The notes: a model not told the origin generated them from the sequence alone. Counted from the stretch's first letter, positions 37,590 to 47,157 are shown. The stretch: 64,000 bases of DNA from Nonomuraea sp. NEAU-A123 (GCF_018603905.1 NZ_JAHFZZ010000003.1:1-64000); one strand, 5' to 3'. Made by a program: numbers and translations.

Positions 37590-40421
37590 GTGACTTCCTC
37601 CGCTTCCTCCCCACACCGGCCAGGTCCACTCCTCCGTCACCTGCTCGGAGTTCCCGCACGTCATGAGCGTGTCACCCATGTGGAGCATGTTCCAGCACGT
37701 CAGGCAGGTCAAGCGGGATGGCCGAATTGGGCGCCCGAACTCTTGGTTACGCGCTTGGCGAACCGCGGCATCTCAGGATTGTGGCCACACCAGTTTGAAG
37801 CCGCCGACCTAGCCCATCGTGGCCGAAACGTGATCATTTCTACCGGAACGGCGTCCGGGAAGTCGCTGGCGTACCTCACTCCGGCCGTCGCCTCCTGCCT
37901 CGACGGCGGCACCGTCCTCTACCTCACGCCCACCAAGGCCCTGGCCGCCGACCAGCTCCGCAGCCTCCGCGAACTCCGCATCACCCAGCTCCGCGCGGCC
38001 TGCTTCGATGGCGACACCCCGTTCGAGGAACGCACCTGGGTCCGGCAGCACGCCAACTACGTACTGACAAATCCCGACATGCTCCATCGGAGCATCCTGC
38101 CCCGACATGCCCAGTGGTCGTCGTACTTCCGGCGGTTGCGCATGGTCGTGGTGGACGAGTGCCACGGGTACCGCGGGGTGTTCGGCTCACACGTGGCGCA
38201 GATCCTGCGCCGCCTGCGCCGGATCTGCGCCCGATACGGCTCTCAGCCCGTTTTCCTGCTGGCCTCAGCAACCGCCAGCGAGCCCGGGGCGTTCGCGATG
38301 CGCCTGACGGGGCTTGAGATGGCCGAGGTGACGTCGGACGGGTCTCCGAAGGGTGCGACGACCATCGCGCTCTGGGAGCCGCCCCTGACCGAACTACGGG
38401 GCGAGAGAGGCGCTCCGGTGCGCCGCACGGCCACGGCCGAGGCCGCGGACCTCCTCACGGACCTCGTCCTGGCGAACGTCCGCACACTCGCCTTCGTCCG
38501 CTCACGGCGCGCCGCCGAAACAGTCGCCCTCACCGCCCGCGCCAAACTCGCCGACGTCGCTTTCTCCCTGGCTGGTACGCCGGGGGCGCGTACAGGCGTC
38601 TCAGACACGCAATCGGGTACGACCGTCAGCCCCGCCCCAACGGCCGGCGCTTTCGGCACACCCCCACTTCCCACAGGCCAGAACATCCCCACAGCAACCC
38701 CTGACCGCGCCCCCACCTCACCGCCCCCAAACCACAACGCACCCCCGGCACCCTCCCAACGTGACGACCCCTCGCAGACCCCAGACCACGACACACCCTT
38801 GTCGCCCGCCGACCGCGACGACCTCTCACAGCCCTCTGACCAGGGAACTGCCTCACAACTCCCAGGCCACGGCACACGCCCGACACTCTCCCAACGCGAC
38901 ACCCCCTCTCAGCCCCTGGGCCGCAGCACCACCCCGCAGTTCCTCGACCAGGGCGAGGACGTTCCCTCGGCGTCGGCTGATCGCGAGGAGCCCTCGCCGC
39001 CTCCAGACCCGGTCGCGTTGTCGCCATCTCCAGACCAAGGCGCGTTGTCGTGGGCGTTGCCCGACTCCGCCGACTGGGCCGACCTACCGGACCGGATCGC
39101 CGCCTACCGGGCCGGATACCTCGCCGAAGACCGCCGGCTGCTCGAAAAGGCCCTCCGCTCGGGCTCCATCATGGGTCTGGCCACCACGAACGCCCTCGAA
39201 CTGGGCGTAGACGTCTCCGGCCTGGACGCCGTCCTCATCGCCGGCTGGCCAGGCACCCGCGCCTCCCTCTGGCAACAGGCAGGCCGAGCAGGCCGCGACG
39301 GCCAGGAAGCCCTCGCCGTACTCATCGCCAGAGACGACCCCCTCGACACCTACCTCGTCCACCACCCCCAAGCCCTTTTCGGCCAGCCCGTAGAGGCGAT
39401 CGTGCTCGACCCGGACAACCCGTACGTCCTCGGCCCCCATCTCTGCGCCGCCGCCGCGGAGATCCCACTGACCGAAGCCGACCTGCCCGTCTTCGGCCCC
39501 ACCACCCCGAACGTCCTCGCCGACCTCGTCACCCAGGGCCTGCTCCGACAGCGTCCCGCAGGCTGGTTCTGGACCAGGCGCGAACGCGCCACCGACCTGG
39601 CCGACATCAGAGGCGGCGGAGGCGCGCCCATCCAGGTCGTGGAGTCCGCGACCGGCCGCCTCCTGGGCAGCGTGGACGAGGCCTCCGCCCACACCACCGT
39701 GCACACCGGCGCCGTCTACCTGCACCAGGGCGAGACGTACCTCGTGGAGCTCCTCGACCTGGAAGCCGGGGTCGCCCTCGTGGGCAGCTCGCAGCCCGAC
39801 TACACGACGTTCGCGCGCGACATCACGGACCTCTCTGTCCTCGCCTCCCTGCGTTCGCATGACCTCGGCCCCGGCAGCCTCCACTTCGGCGAGGTGGAGG
39901 TGACCCGCCAGGTGGTCTCGTACCTCAAGCGCCGCCTCCAGTCCGGCGAGATGCTCGGCGATGAGCCCCTGGACCTCCCGCCGCGTACCCTGCGCACCCG
40001 CGCGGTCTGGTGGACACTCCCCGCCTCAGAGGTGGCCACTCTGGCCGAGGAGGGCTTCGACCTGGGCGGCGCCGCCCACGCCGCCGAACACGCCGCCATC
40101 GGCCTACTCCCCCTCTTCGCCACCTGCGACCGCTGGGACATCGGCGGCGTCTCCACGGAACTTCACGCGGACACGGGCCTGCTGACGGTGTTCGTGTACG
40201 ACGGGCACGAGGGAGGCGCCGGCTTCGCCGAACGCGGCTACGCCCGTGCGACCGACTGGCTCACGGCCACCCGCGAGGCCATCGCCTCCTGCGAATGCGA
40301 ACGCGGCTGCCCATCCTGCATCCAGTCCCCGAAATGCGGCAACGGCAACGAACCACTGGACAAACGCGGCGCCATCCACCTCCTGGACACCCTGCTCCGC
40401 TCCACTCCCACCTCGGACTAA
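37590..40421 (+). CDS. MrfA-type DEAD/DEAH helicase with large disordered insert
   Basis: 943 residues from a GTG at 37590. RecA domain 1 has motif I GTASGKSLAY, Ia TPTKALAADQ, II DECH (VVVDECHGYRG) and III SATAS. RecA domain 2 ends with QQAGRAGRDGQ. The C-terminal DUF1998 domain has the four-cysteine cluster CECERGCPSC plus PKCGNG. These are features of MrfA/YprA-type DNA helicases, which act in repair of mitomycin-type lesions in Bacillus. Between the two RecA domains lies an insert of about 160 Pro/Thr/Ser/Gln-rich residues (38580-39060) absent from typical members. Confidence 0.93.
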   Translation: MTSSASSPHRPGPLLRHLLGVPARHERVTHVEHVPARQAGQAGWPNWAPELLVTRLANRGISGLWPHQFEAADLAHRGRNVIISTGTASGKSLAYLTPAVASCLDGGTVLYLTPTKALAADQLRSLRELRITQLRAACFDGDTPFEERTWVRQHANYVLTNPDMLHRSILPRHAQWSSYFRRLRMVVVDECHGYRGVFGSHVAQILRRLRRICARYGSQPVFLLASATASEPGAFAMRLTGLEMAEVTSDGSPKGATTIALWEPPLTELRGERGAPVRRTATAEAADLLTDLVLANVRTLAFVRSRRAAETVALTARAKLADVAFSLAGTPGARTGVSDTQSGTTVSPAPTAGAFGTPPLPTGQNIPTATPDRAPTSPPPNHNAPPAPSQRDDPSQTPDHDTPLSPADRDDLSQPSDQGTASQLPGHGTRPTLSQRDTPSQPLGRSTTPQFLDQGEDVPSASADREEPSPPPDPVALSPSPDQGALSWALPDSADWADLPDRIAAYRAGYLAEDRRLLEKALRSGSIMGLATTNALELGVDVSGLDAVLIAGWPGTRASLWQQAGRAGRDGQEALAVLIARDDPLDTYLVHHPQALFGQPVEAIVLDPDNPYVLGPHLCAAAAEIPLTEADLPVFGPTTPNVLADLVTQGLLRQRPAGWFWTRRERATDLADIRGGGGAPIQVVESATGRLLGSVDEASAHTTVHTGAVYLHQGETYLVELLDLEAGVALVGSSQPDYTTFARDITDLSVLASLRSHDLGPGSLHFGEVEVTRQVVSYLKRRLQSGEMLGDEPLDLPPRTLRTRAVWWTLPASEVATLAEEGFDLGGAAHAAEHAAIGLLPLFATCDRWDIGGVSTELHADTGLLTVFVYDGHEGGAGFAERGYARATDWLTATREAIASCECERGCPSCIQSPKCGNGNEPLDKRGAIHLLDTLLRSTPTSD

Positions 40422-40568
40422 CCGGACACTCAACCACCCGACTCCTGGATGTGACCAGATGCAAACACCCTCGGCCGATTCCTCCGGCATCGAGCGCGAG
40501 GTCCGGCGAGTTGGGGGTCGAAGGCCGCGAGCCGGGGCCAAGGGTCGAGGGTCGAGGCCGGGACCGGG

Positions 40569-40640
40569 ACCGGAGCCGAGACCGGAGCCGAGACCGGAGC
40601 CGAGACCGGAGCCGAGACCGGAGCCGAGACCGAGGCCGGG
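40569..40640. repeat. 12-bp minisatellite, five perfect copies
   Basis: ACCGGAGCCGAG is repeated five times without change from 40569 to 40628, with a degenerate sixth copy to 40640. It lies between the helicase stop and the convergent membrane-protein gene; 40422-40568 holds nothing else that I can name. Confidence 0.95.
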
Positions 40641-40662
40641 CTAGCCGTGGGTTAGCTGTGGG

Positions 40663-42975
40663 CTAGCTGTCGCCGCCGCGATGGCGGTGACCGGCGAACG
40701 CGTTCTCGTCCTCGTCCTCGTCAGCTGCCCAGAAGTCACCGGCGCCGGGCTGTGGGCGCTCCCAGAAGCCGCTGTCCTCCATGGCTCTGGGCGACGGCGG
40801 CAGGTAGTCGTCCCAGCGCTCCTCGATGCGTACATCGGCCGACGTGACGACGGCGGCCGACTCAGGCACCACGATCACGGCCGAACTGGGCAGTGCGATC
40901 CGAATGGGCTCCTGGCGGACTTCCCGACCGTCCAGCGCAGCCCGCATCCGACCGCCCTGGTCAACGGCCCCTCGGTCAGCCCCCGTCCACCCACCCTGAT
41001 CGGCAGGCGCCCGAACATCCTGGTCGATGGACACCCAGTCATCCTGATCAGCACCCATATCGGCGTCGCTGAGGTGCAGCGGGAGAACAGCACGCACCTC
41101 CGCTCGAACCGCCCCCGACACCGGCCCTTGAGCCCGACCAACACTCGGCCCCTCTGCCGAACGCCAAGCTGCGGCGGATGGTGTGACGGGTAGGTCCGAG
41201 GCCGCCGCCAGGTTGAAGCGATCAGACGCAGCAGCCGTACCGAACTGTCCAGACACGCCCAAACCTGGCCGATCGTGCACCCCCACACCGGACCGATCAG
41301 ACATCCCCGCACCGGACCGATCGGGCAGCCCTGCACCGGACCGATCAGGCGCCCCCGAACCGGACGGATCAGGCACTCCCTGACCGAGCCGATCAGACGT
41401 TGCCAGGCCAGATTGTCCTGAAACGCCCAGACCCAACCGATCCGGCACCCCCGCACCGACCTGGTCAGACACTTCCAAACTGAGCCGGTCGGACGCGGCT
41501 GAGCGAGGGTGTTCCAGCGCCTGCATACGAGACCGTGCGGGCACCTGCGCGCCTGACCGTTCCGGCGTACGCGAGGCTCCCGAAGCTTGAGGCTGAGGGC
41601 GCCCACCAAGCCGCTCTGACGTGCGAGAAAGCTCCGGCGTCTGGACGATGCCGGGCCGCTCCGGCGCGCGGGACTGTTCAGGCATCTGCGTACGAGAATG
41701 CTCACTGGCCGGACGAACCTTGGCAACGGCCAGGACCACCGCCGGACGCCGGGGCACCGAGGTAGTGGTGGGCGGAATGCTGTCCGTACTGTGCTGGGGC
41801 GAAATGCCCGGACTGGGCGAAGCGGCAGCCGCGTGCGGCCCCGGCCCCCCAGCAGTCGCAGCGGCTCCGGCGAGAGACCGGCGACGCGCCCACGCGCCTC
41901 CGTGCGCGGCCAACAGCAACAAGACAAGCCCACCTGCGACGTACAGGCCGTACTGGCCGATACTTCCGGTCGGCGACTCCGACGACTGAGCCTTCACCTT
42001 GGAGTCGATGGGAGCGGATTCCGTGTCGCCCTTGGTGCCGTCGGGAGAGAGGCCGTCGGTCTTGCCCGAGTCTCCGGTCGTGTCAGCGGTCGGAATCGGG
42101 AGGTTGCCCTTGGGGTCGGTGTCGGGCATGGCGGGGAGCTTGCCGGTGTTCTTCGTCGTGGTCGCCTTGCGCGTGGGCGCGGCCGTGGGTTGGGTGTGCT
42201 TCTTGCCGGGCAGCGTCGGCAGGGTGTCGACGCCCTTCTTGGTGGTCGGCGTCTCCTGTTTCGTGGCGGTCTTCTTCGGCTTGGCGACCGGGGGCGCGGG
42301 AACGGTCACGTACGCGGCGCCGGAATTGCCCGACCCGATCGACCCCCCGTCACCGTCACCCCTGAACGCCTTCACGGTGAAGCCCACCCGCTGCCCAGCC
42401 GCCTTGGACGGTACGGCGAGCACGGCCTTGCACGACGATCCGGAACACGCGCTGTCGGCGGGCAACCTGCCCACGATGCCGGACTGGCTGGTCGCGACCT
42501 CGTACGACTGGAGATCGGGCTCCGAACCCTTGCTCCAGGTCACCACGATCTTCTTGGCGTCCTCCAGGACTGCGGCGACATTGTCCGGCGCAGCGGCGGG
42601 CCGCCTCAGCTTGAAGGTGCTCGTCGCGTAGGTGGTGCCGGTGATCTCGCCCTTGAGGATCACGTTGAAGGTCCCGTTGGGGACGCTGCCGGCGTCGAAC
42701 GTACCGGAGAGCGTCTGGTTGGCCCCTCCGCCGGCGACCTTCTGCTTGGCGGTCGAGGGCCCCTCTACGTACACGCCCATGTTGAGCTGCATCACACCGG
42801 TATGCGCTGAGATCGGCACGGATCCGCTCGTGACCACCTGACCGTCGGACGGAGACGTGATCTCCCCGGGGCTCGCACCTTGCCGCATAACCACGGCCGC
42901 CTGAGCGGACCCACCGAGCACGATGGATCCCGCCACGACCGCCGTCGCGACTATCGCTCTGCCAACCACCGTCAC
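40663..42975 (-). CDS. Secreted membrane-anchored FN3 protein with repetitive cytoplasmic tail
   Basis: 770 residues from a GTG at 42975; GGAGGG nine bases upstream favours it over the ATG at 42990. Signal peptide (VTVVGRAIVATAVVAGSIVLGGSAQA), an Ig/FN3-like extracellular part with ITSPSDGQVV and WSKGSEPDLQSYEVATSQSG, a Thr/Lys/Pro-rich spacer, then a membrane helix (YGLYVAGGLVLLLLAAHGG) and RRR. The cytoplasmic region carries roughly ten degenerate repeats around PDRSGAGLPDRSGAGMSDRSG (DNA about 41190-41500) and a conserved acidic end (WDDYLPPSPRAMEDSGFWERP). I recall similar genes near bldG in actinomycetes; function unknown. Confidence 0.8.
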   Translation of the reverse strand: MTVVGRAIVATAVVAGSIVLGGSAQAAVVMRQGASPGEITSPSDGQVVTSGSVPISAHTGVMQLNMGVYVEGPSTAKQKVAGGGANQTLSGTFDAGSVPNGTFNVILKGEITGTTYATSTFKLRRPAAAPDNVAAVLEDAKKIVVTWSKGSEPDLQSYEVATSQSGIVGRLPADSACSGSSCKAVLAVPSKAAGQRVGFTVKAFRGDGDGGSIGSGNSGAAYVTVPAPPVAKPKKTATKQETPTTKKGVDTLPTLPGKKHTQPTAAPTRKATTTKNTGKLPAMPDTDPKGNLPIPTADTTGDSGKTDGLSPDGTKGDTESAPIDSKVKAQSSESPTGSIGQYGLYVAGGLVLLLLAAHGGAWARRRSLAGAAATAGGPGPHAAAASPSPGISPQHSTDSIPPTTTSVPRRPAVVLAVAKVRPASEHSRTQMPEQSRAPERPGIVQTPELSRTSERLGGRPQPQASGASRTPERSGAQVPARSRMQALEHPRSAASDRLSLEVSDQVGAGVPDRLGLGVSGQSGLATSDRLGQGVPDPSGSGAPDRSGAGLPDRSGAGMSDRSGVGVHDRPGLGVSGQFGTAAASDRFNLAAASDLPVTPSAAAWRSAEGPSVGRAQGPVSGAVRAEVRAVLPLHLSDADMGADQDDWVSIDQDVRAPADQGGWTGADRGAVDQGGRMRAALDGREVRQEPIRIALPSSAVIVVPESAAVVTSADVRIEERWDDYLPPSPRAMEDSGFWERPQPGAGDFWAADEDEDENAFAGHRHRGGDS

Positions 42976-43596
42976 GGCGCTTCCCTCCATAGAGAGCTTC
43001 GCGCCGCCTGACCACCCTGGGGCGTTCACGCGACGACCGGAAGTGCAGTCCGCTCGGCCGACATAGATCATCGACCGCCCCTGAATCCGCACCCTAACGG
43101 CCCAGGTCCCGGCAATCCCAGACTCCGGTCCCAGACGGCATGGACTCACGGGTAAGCGGCACCATATGTGAGCTATCTAACTCTTGGACACTCTGTCTAA
43201 GAAGTCGTAATTCGATTGCGACCTAGCCCCGACAGCCCCAGAAGCCACATTGTTCTGGGAGGGGAAAATCGCCTCTGCTTTCACGAACATTGCGCTAAAT
43301 ACCGCCCCTGTCCGGCCCGAACGCCCTCCGCGCGGGCAAAGATCCACCCCTCCCAAGAACCCGAAGCAGACTTCGAACGCAGCACGGTCCCGCAGCACGG
43401 TCCCGCAGCACGGTCCCGCAGCACGGTGACCCGCAGGGTAGTTGTGGGCTGGGGAGGCCGAGTTCGGGGATTAAGGAGCCAAGGCCACAGGCCAGGACGG
43501 GCAGCCACAAACGTGTCTTCGTCGCACTCGCAGCGCCGCATCCTCAGCCTCGGTGGCCACGTCGTCAGAGCGGCCGATCGATCTACACTTCCCCTC
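42976..43596. repeat. Intergenic region with 13-bp tandem repeats
   Basis: No gene is supported in these 621 bases, which separate two divergent genes. CGCAGCACGGTCC occurs three times in tandem from 43378 to 43416, with a fourth copy diverging after 11 bases (to about 43429). TACACT (43584-43589) lies 7 bases before the methyltransferase GTG and is a fair -10 element for a leaderless transcript. Confidence 0.75.
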
Positions 43597-44340
43597 GTGA
43601 CTGCTGCATCCCAGCGTGGTGGCTCTTTCTACGACTCGCCCACGACCTCCCAGAGGTATCTCGACCATCGTCACAGCGGAGTGATGAGCCCCAACCACGT
43701 CATGGAGGAGCCCGCGCTACTGGACGCGATGGGCACGGTCACCGGCCTGCGGGTTTTGGATCTCGGCTGCGGTGACGCGGCCATCGGGCGGACTCTGCTG
43801 AACGCTGGCTGTAGTAGTTATCTGGGCTTGGACGGTTCTGCAGCCATGGTCGAGGCTGCCAGCGAGACTCTTCGGGGCACCTGTGGGCGTGCTGAGCAGG
43901 TGGATATGGAGGACTTTGCCGCTCCGCCGTCGTCGTTCGATCTGATCGTTTCTCGTCTCGCACTGCACTACGTCGAGGATTTTGCAGCGGTGTTGATGGC
44001 TTGCCAGGCATGCCTGTCGCCTGGTGGGCGGATGGTCATTTCGGTTGTTCATCCTGTTCTCAGCTCCTATGACGCCGGGACGCAGGAGCCCCGCACGAAC
44101 TGGATCGTCGACGACTACTTCCTCAAGGGGCCACGGCAGCGCAACTGGTTGGGTGGCAGTGTCACCTGGTTTCATCGGACTGTTGAGGACTATGTGGATG
44201 CGCTGGTGAACGCCGGGTTTGCGCTGTCGGCTCTGCGTGAGTGCGCTCCTCGGGAAGAGCGGTTCGACGGCGACTTGGCCGAGTTGGCGCGTCGCCGCCG
44301 CGTTCCGCTCTTCCTGTTGCTCAGCGGCACGCGGATCTGA
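43597..44340 (+). CDS. Class I SAM-dependent methyltransferase
   Basis: 247 residues from a GTG at 43597, probably leaderless. Motif I is VLDLGCGDAAIGRTLL, followed by YLGLDGSAAMVEAA (motif II), DLIVSRLALHYVED (motif IV) and LSPGGRMVISVVHPV (motif V/VI). The family is that of ubiquinone/small-molecule O- or C-methyltransferases; the substrate cannot be read from the sequence. Its codon usage is clearly less GC3-biased than its neighbours (many GTT, GCT, CTT), which may indicate transfer. Confidence 0.92.
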   Translation: MTAASQRGGSFYDSPTTSQRYLDHRHSGVMSPNHVMEEPALLDAMGTVTGLRVLDLGCGDAAIGRTLLNAGCSSYLGLDGSAAMVEAASETLRGTCGRAEQVDMEDFAAPPSSFDLIVSRLALHYVEDFAAVLMACQACLSPGGRMVISVVHPVLSSYDAGTQEPRTNWIVDDYFLKGPRQRNWLGGSVTWFHRTVEDYVDALVNAGFALSALRECAPREERFDGDLAELARRRRVPLFLLLSGTRI

Positions 44341-44700
44341 CCAGCCCAGGAGAACCGCCGGATAGGGTCTTTCACCTGCGGTCTTGCGTACGTGCCCGAA
44401 TCACCAAGGTGGTCTCCCGCTCCGAGTGGGTCCGGATGTCCGCGCCCTAGCTGAGCGAGGTCCTGATCATCCACTCGCCCGCCTTCGTTCACCAGGTCCG
44501 TCGGCCTTGGGCTGCTTGTCCGCGCCCTACCGTGTCCACCCCACAGGCCAGCGCGTTTACCAGCTATCAGGCCGCGTCACTACTCGTGTCCATGCATGCT
44601 TATCCAGCCCGCATTTCTTGTAGGTGATTGGTCTGTCCGCGTTCCCGCTCCGGTCGTGCTCCCCCGGTCGCTTCCCTACTCCGGTCCATGGGGCTTCGGT
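44341..44700. other. 360-base gene-free region between convergent genes
   Basis: I see no gene and no clear hairpin terminator. A short direct repeat at its right end belongs to the neighbouring TadE/G-like gene end and is listed separately. Confidence 0.5.
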
Positions 44701-44715
44701 TCATGGGGCTTCGGT
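44687..44715. repeat. 14-bp duplication spanning the TadE/G-like stop codon
   Basis: CATGGGGCTTCGGT occurs at 44687-44700 and 44702-44715, period 15. The leftward gene's TGA (44703-44701) lies at the junction, so the duplicated unit is the end of the coding sequence. Confidence 0.85.
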
Positions 44716-45135
44716 CCTTGGGCGCTCTGCCGGGTCCGCGTACTCGCTTGGGCCGGCGCGGGCTCTGCCGGTCAGGGTTCGTGTCCCTATGGCGGGCAGG
44801 GTGATGGTCAGCGAGGTTCGGACATCCGCGATTTCACCCGTGAGTGTGCATTGGAGGAGTTGGACGGCGTTCTTCGTGGCTACGATCTTCGCCCTGTCGC
44901 AGGCGGCTTGAGGATCGACGATCGCAAGCCTGGCTGCGGCAAGCGCGCTCAGGTCGGCTGCGTCGTGTACGTGATGGCGTGCGACGCGTACGGAGCCCAC
45001 CGCGGCGAAAGCTGTGGCGACCGTCATGAGCAGGCCCATGAGGGCGACGCCCCACAATGTCGCGGAGCCACGGTCTGCTTGCTTGGTGAACGTTGACTCC
45101 CGATGCTTCTTCGCCCATGTGTGCCAGTACGTCAT
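44701..45135 (-). CDS. TadE/TadG-like pilus assembly protein (Rv3654c type)
   Basis: A 144-residue protein starting at an ATG that overlaps the tadE stop (ATGA). After a basic N-terminus comes one hydrophobic segment (DRGSATLWGVALMGLLMTVATAFAAVG), the RGSAT entry being typical of TadE/TadG minor pseudopilins, then VRVARHHVHDAADLSALAAARLAIVD, the signature of the helicase/secretion-neighbourhood TadE-like family. It is the last gene of the Tad locus. It is probably an exported, membrane-anchored minor pilin. Confidence 0.88.
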   Translation of the reverse strand: MTYWHTWAKKHRESTFTKQADRGSATLWGVALMGLLMTVATAFAAVGSVRVARHHVHDAADLSALAAARLAIVDPQAACDRAKIVATKNAVQLLQCTLTGEIADVRTSLTITLPAIGTRTLTGRARAGPSEYADPAERPRTEAP

Positions 45136-45533
45136 GATTCTGTGTCGGCGGTCGCGGAGGCGGCTACTTGTACGGCGGGCAGAGACGCTCCCCATGCTGG
45201 TCGTACCTCCACCGAGACCTCTACTTTTGTACTCTCTGGATTGCGGCTGATGTCCACCTGTGCGTTGGGCCGGGTGGCGGATTGAACGAGTTCGCGGACT
45301 TTGTCCAGCGGCTCGCCTCTGGCGGCGGCCCTCGCTGCCGCGCGCGCCGCGTCGACGCACTCCAACTGGACCCCGACTGCTTGGATCGCCCACAATGCGG
45401 CGGCCAAGACGACCATGAGTGCGGGTAGGACCATGGCGGTCTCAGCCGTCACCGAGCCGCGCGATGCCAGCCGCTTCAGACGCGATGTTGAACGCTTCAC
45501 GCGTTTGGGGACCGCAGCCTGGAGTGGGGTCAT
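45132..45533 (-). CDS. tadE: TadE-like minor pilin
   Basis: A 133-residue protein. The characteristic sequence SRGSVTAETAMVLPALMVVLAAALWAIQAVGVQLECVDAARAAARAAARGE combines the RGxxTAExA processing-type entry, one membrane helix and the Ala-rich helix of TadE proteins. The ATG at 45533 overlaps the pilin stop (ATGA), and its own stop overlaps the next start, so three genes are translationally chained. It corresponds to Rv3655c in my recollection of the mycobacterial locus. Confidence 0.92.
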   Translation of the reverse strand: MTPLQAAVPKRVKRSTSRLKRLASRGSVTAETAMVLPALMVVLAAALWAIQAVGVQLECVDAARAAARAAARGEPLDKVRELVQSATRPNAQVDISRNPESTKVEVSVEVRPAWGASLPAVQVAASATADTES

Positions 45534-45814
45534 CCGGCTGCGTTGAGTGCTTGGTCGATGAGCTTCGAGAGCATCACTTGCACCTTTGGGCTGCTGACCA
45601 CCTTGAACAGCACCGCTGCGAAGGCGCATGCGGCGATCGTGCCCACCGCGTATTCGGCTGTGGACATGCCGCGATCGCGGAGCGGTCCCGAACAGCGGGC
45701 CCACCTGTCGCCGAGCCAGCGGTGGAGGCGGGCGGCTGGGTTGGCCGCTTTGGCGAGCAGTTGGTCTTCTGGGGGTGTGGCGGCAGCGTTCGGGGTGGTT
45801 GCCGCATCGTGCAT
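45530..45814 (-). CDS. DUF4244 / Flp-like major pilin candidate
   Basis: A 94-residue protein with a 45-residue hydrophilic leader, then DRGMSTAEYAVGTIAACAFAAVLFKVV, a single helix with the Glu typical of type IV/Flp pilins, and a short tail. In Flp pilins the cut is made just before such a segment by a TadV peptidase; none is encoded in this window. GGAGG six bases before the ATG sets the start. It is the likely major fibre subunit of the Tad system. Confidence 0.9.
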   Translation of the reverse strand: MHDAATTPNAAATPPEDQLLAKAANPAARLHRWLGDRWARCSGPLRDRGMSTAEYAVGTIAACAFAAVLFKVVSSPKVQVMLSKLIDQALNAAG

Positions 45815-46299
45815 GGTGCCTCCAGGTGATCGGGGCCGGGCGTTGTCCGGCGTGGGTCCAACGGTGCCTGAAGGCTGTATGCGGCGGACGGCCCGAACGT
45901 GGTTCTGGGGATAAGTGGAGGCGTCGGAGCGGCCTGTGGATAGGTGATAGGGCACCTGTGGATAGGCGATAGGGCGATGGGATACCGCCCGCGCCTGGGT
46001 CGGGTCGGGTCGGAAACCCACGCCAATTTGAGGCCGGGCCGGTTCGAGGGCTCACGCGGGTTCCGCGGAGCACTGGCAGGTTTCAATTCCAGGGCGCAGG
46101 CCGACTCCAGGTTTCAGGCGGGTTCGGGAACTCAGGCCCCGCCCCGGAGTCCGGGCAGGCAAATTCCTGGGCACAGGCCGATCCTGAGCAGGCCAGTCTC
46201 AGGGGGCAAGCCGATCCTGAGGGCAGGCCGGTCCCGGAAGGCAGGCCGGTCCCGGGGGGAAGGCTGACCCCGACGCACGGGCTGGTCTCGGGGTGGGTG
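45815..46299. repeat. Spacer of 485 bases with degenerate ~17-bp repeats
   Basis: Between tadC and the pilin gene there is no gene. From about 46030 to 46290 a unit close to GGCAGGCCGGTCCCGGA recurs around ten times with strong variation; the last copies begin right after the tadC stop. At 45935-45980 GTGGATAGGTGATAGGGC and GTGGATAGGCGATAGGGC form a second short duplication. The pilin promoter presumably lies at the left end. Confidence 0.75.
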
Positions 46300-47157
46300 C
46301 TACGGGAAGGTGATGGCGGTTGCGAGGCCGGCGACGATGGGGATGATGCCGAGCAGGACGAAGGCCGGTAGGAAGCACAGGCCGAGAGGCGCTACTGCCT
46401 TTACGCCCACGGTCCTGGCTGCGGCCACAGACGTGGCTCGGGTGGATTCGCGTGCGTCGTTGGCTAGGCGGGTCAGGACGTCTGCCACTGGGGCGCCGGT
46501 CTGAGCGGCTCTGCTCATTGCTCGTGACAGTTGTGCCGTGGCCGGCTCTCGGGCGAGGAAGGCCCATGTGGGGTCTGGGTCGGCGCCCAGTCGGAGTTGG
46601 CGGCTAACCCACGACAGGCGCTGGCCGAGTGGGCCGGCCAGCGCCTCTGCTGCTATCTCAGTGGCCGCGCTGACCGGCTGTCCGGCGAGGAGGCAAGCTG
46701 CCATCAGGTCGGCGGCGAACGGCAGGTCGGCGGTGATCTGTTTGCTGTCTTGACGGGTTTCTGGGTCGTCTCGTCTGTGTAGGGCCACGCCGACGATGGG
46801 GGCGATGAGCAGGGCCGTTATCAGGCCGGCTGCTCCGCCGATGAGTAGAGCGGCGATGAGGGCGGCGCCGAGGGCTCCGACGATCGTGCGGCGGGTGATC
46901 GGTTGGGGTGAAGTGGCGGGGTGATCGAGCCAGGTTGGTGGGGAGAGAGTGTCGGTATCCGGTCGCATGGGGGACGTGTTGGCATCTGGCCCTGCGGAAG
47001 GTGAGCGTGTGGGTCGTTGTGGTCCGTGGTGGTGTGGGCGGTTTTGGGCGGCTGCTCCTGGCGGGAGCAGGCGGGTCAGGCGTTCGGCCGGGGTTGTCGG
47101 TGAGATCCATAGCCAGGTTGCTGCGCAGGCACAGGCTGCGGAGAGCAGTTCGAACAT
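46300..47157 (-). CDS. tadC: TadC-like inner-membrane platform protein
   Basis: 285 residues from an ATG at 47157, with a hydrophobic start (FELLSAACACAATWLWI), a long Pro/Thr/Arg-rich cytoplasmic loop, two adjacent helices (TIVGALGAALIAALLIGGAAGLITALLIAP) and the GspF/T2SSF helical bundle (LPFAADLMAACLLAGQPVSAA, LSRAMSRAAQTGAPVADVLTRLA) with a final membrane pair. It works with TadB to anchor the TadA ATPase. A 194-base gap of GGCGGCCATGG-like repeats separates it from tadB. Confidence 0.92.
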   Translation of the reverse strand: MFELLSAACACAATWLWISPTTPAERLTRLLPPGAAAQNRPHHHGPQRPTRSPSAGPDANTSPMRPDTDTLSPPTWLDHPATSPQPITRRTIVGALGAALIAALLIGGAAGLITALLIAPIVGVALHRRDDPETRQDSKQITADLPFAADLMAACLLAGQPVSAATEIAAEALAGPLGQRLSWVSRQLRLGADPDPTWAFLAREPATAQLSRAMSRAAQTGAPVADVLTRLANDARESTRATSVAAARTVGVKAVAPLGLCFLPAFVLLGIIPIVAGLATAITFP

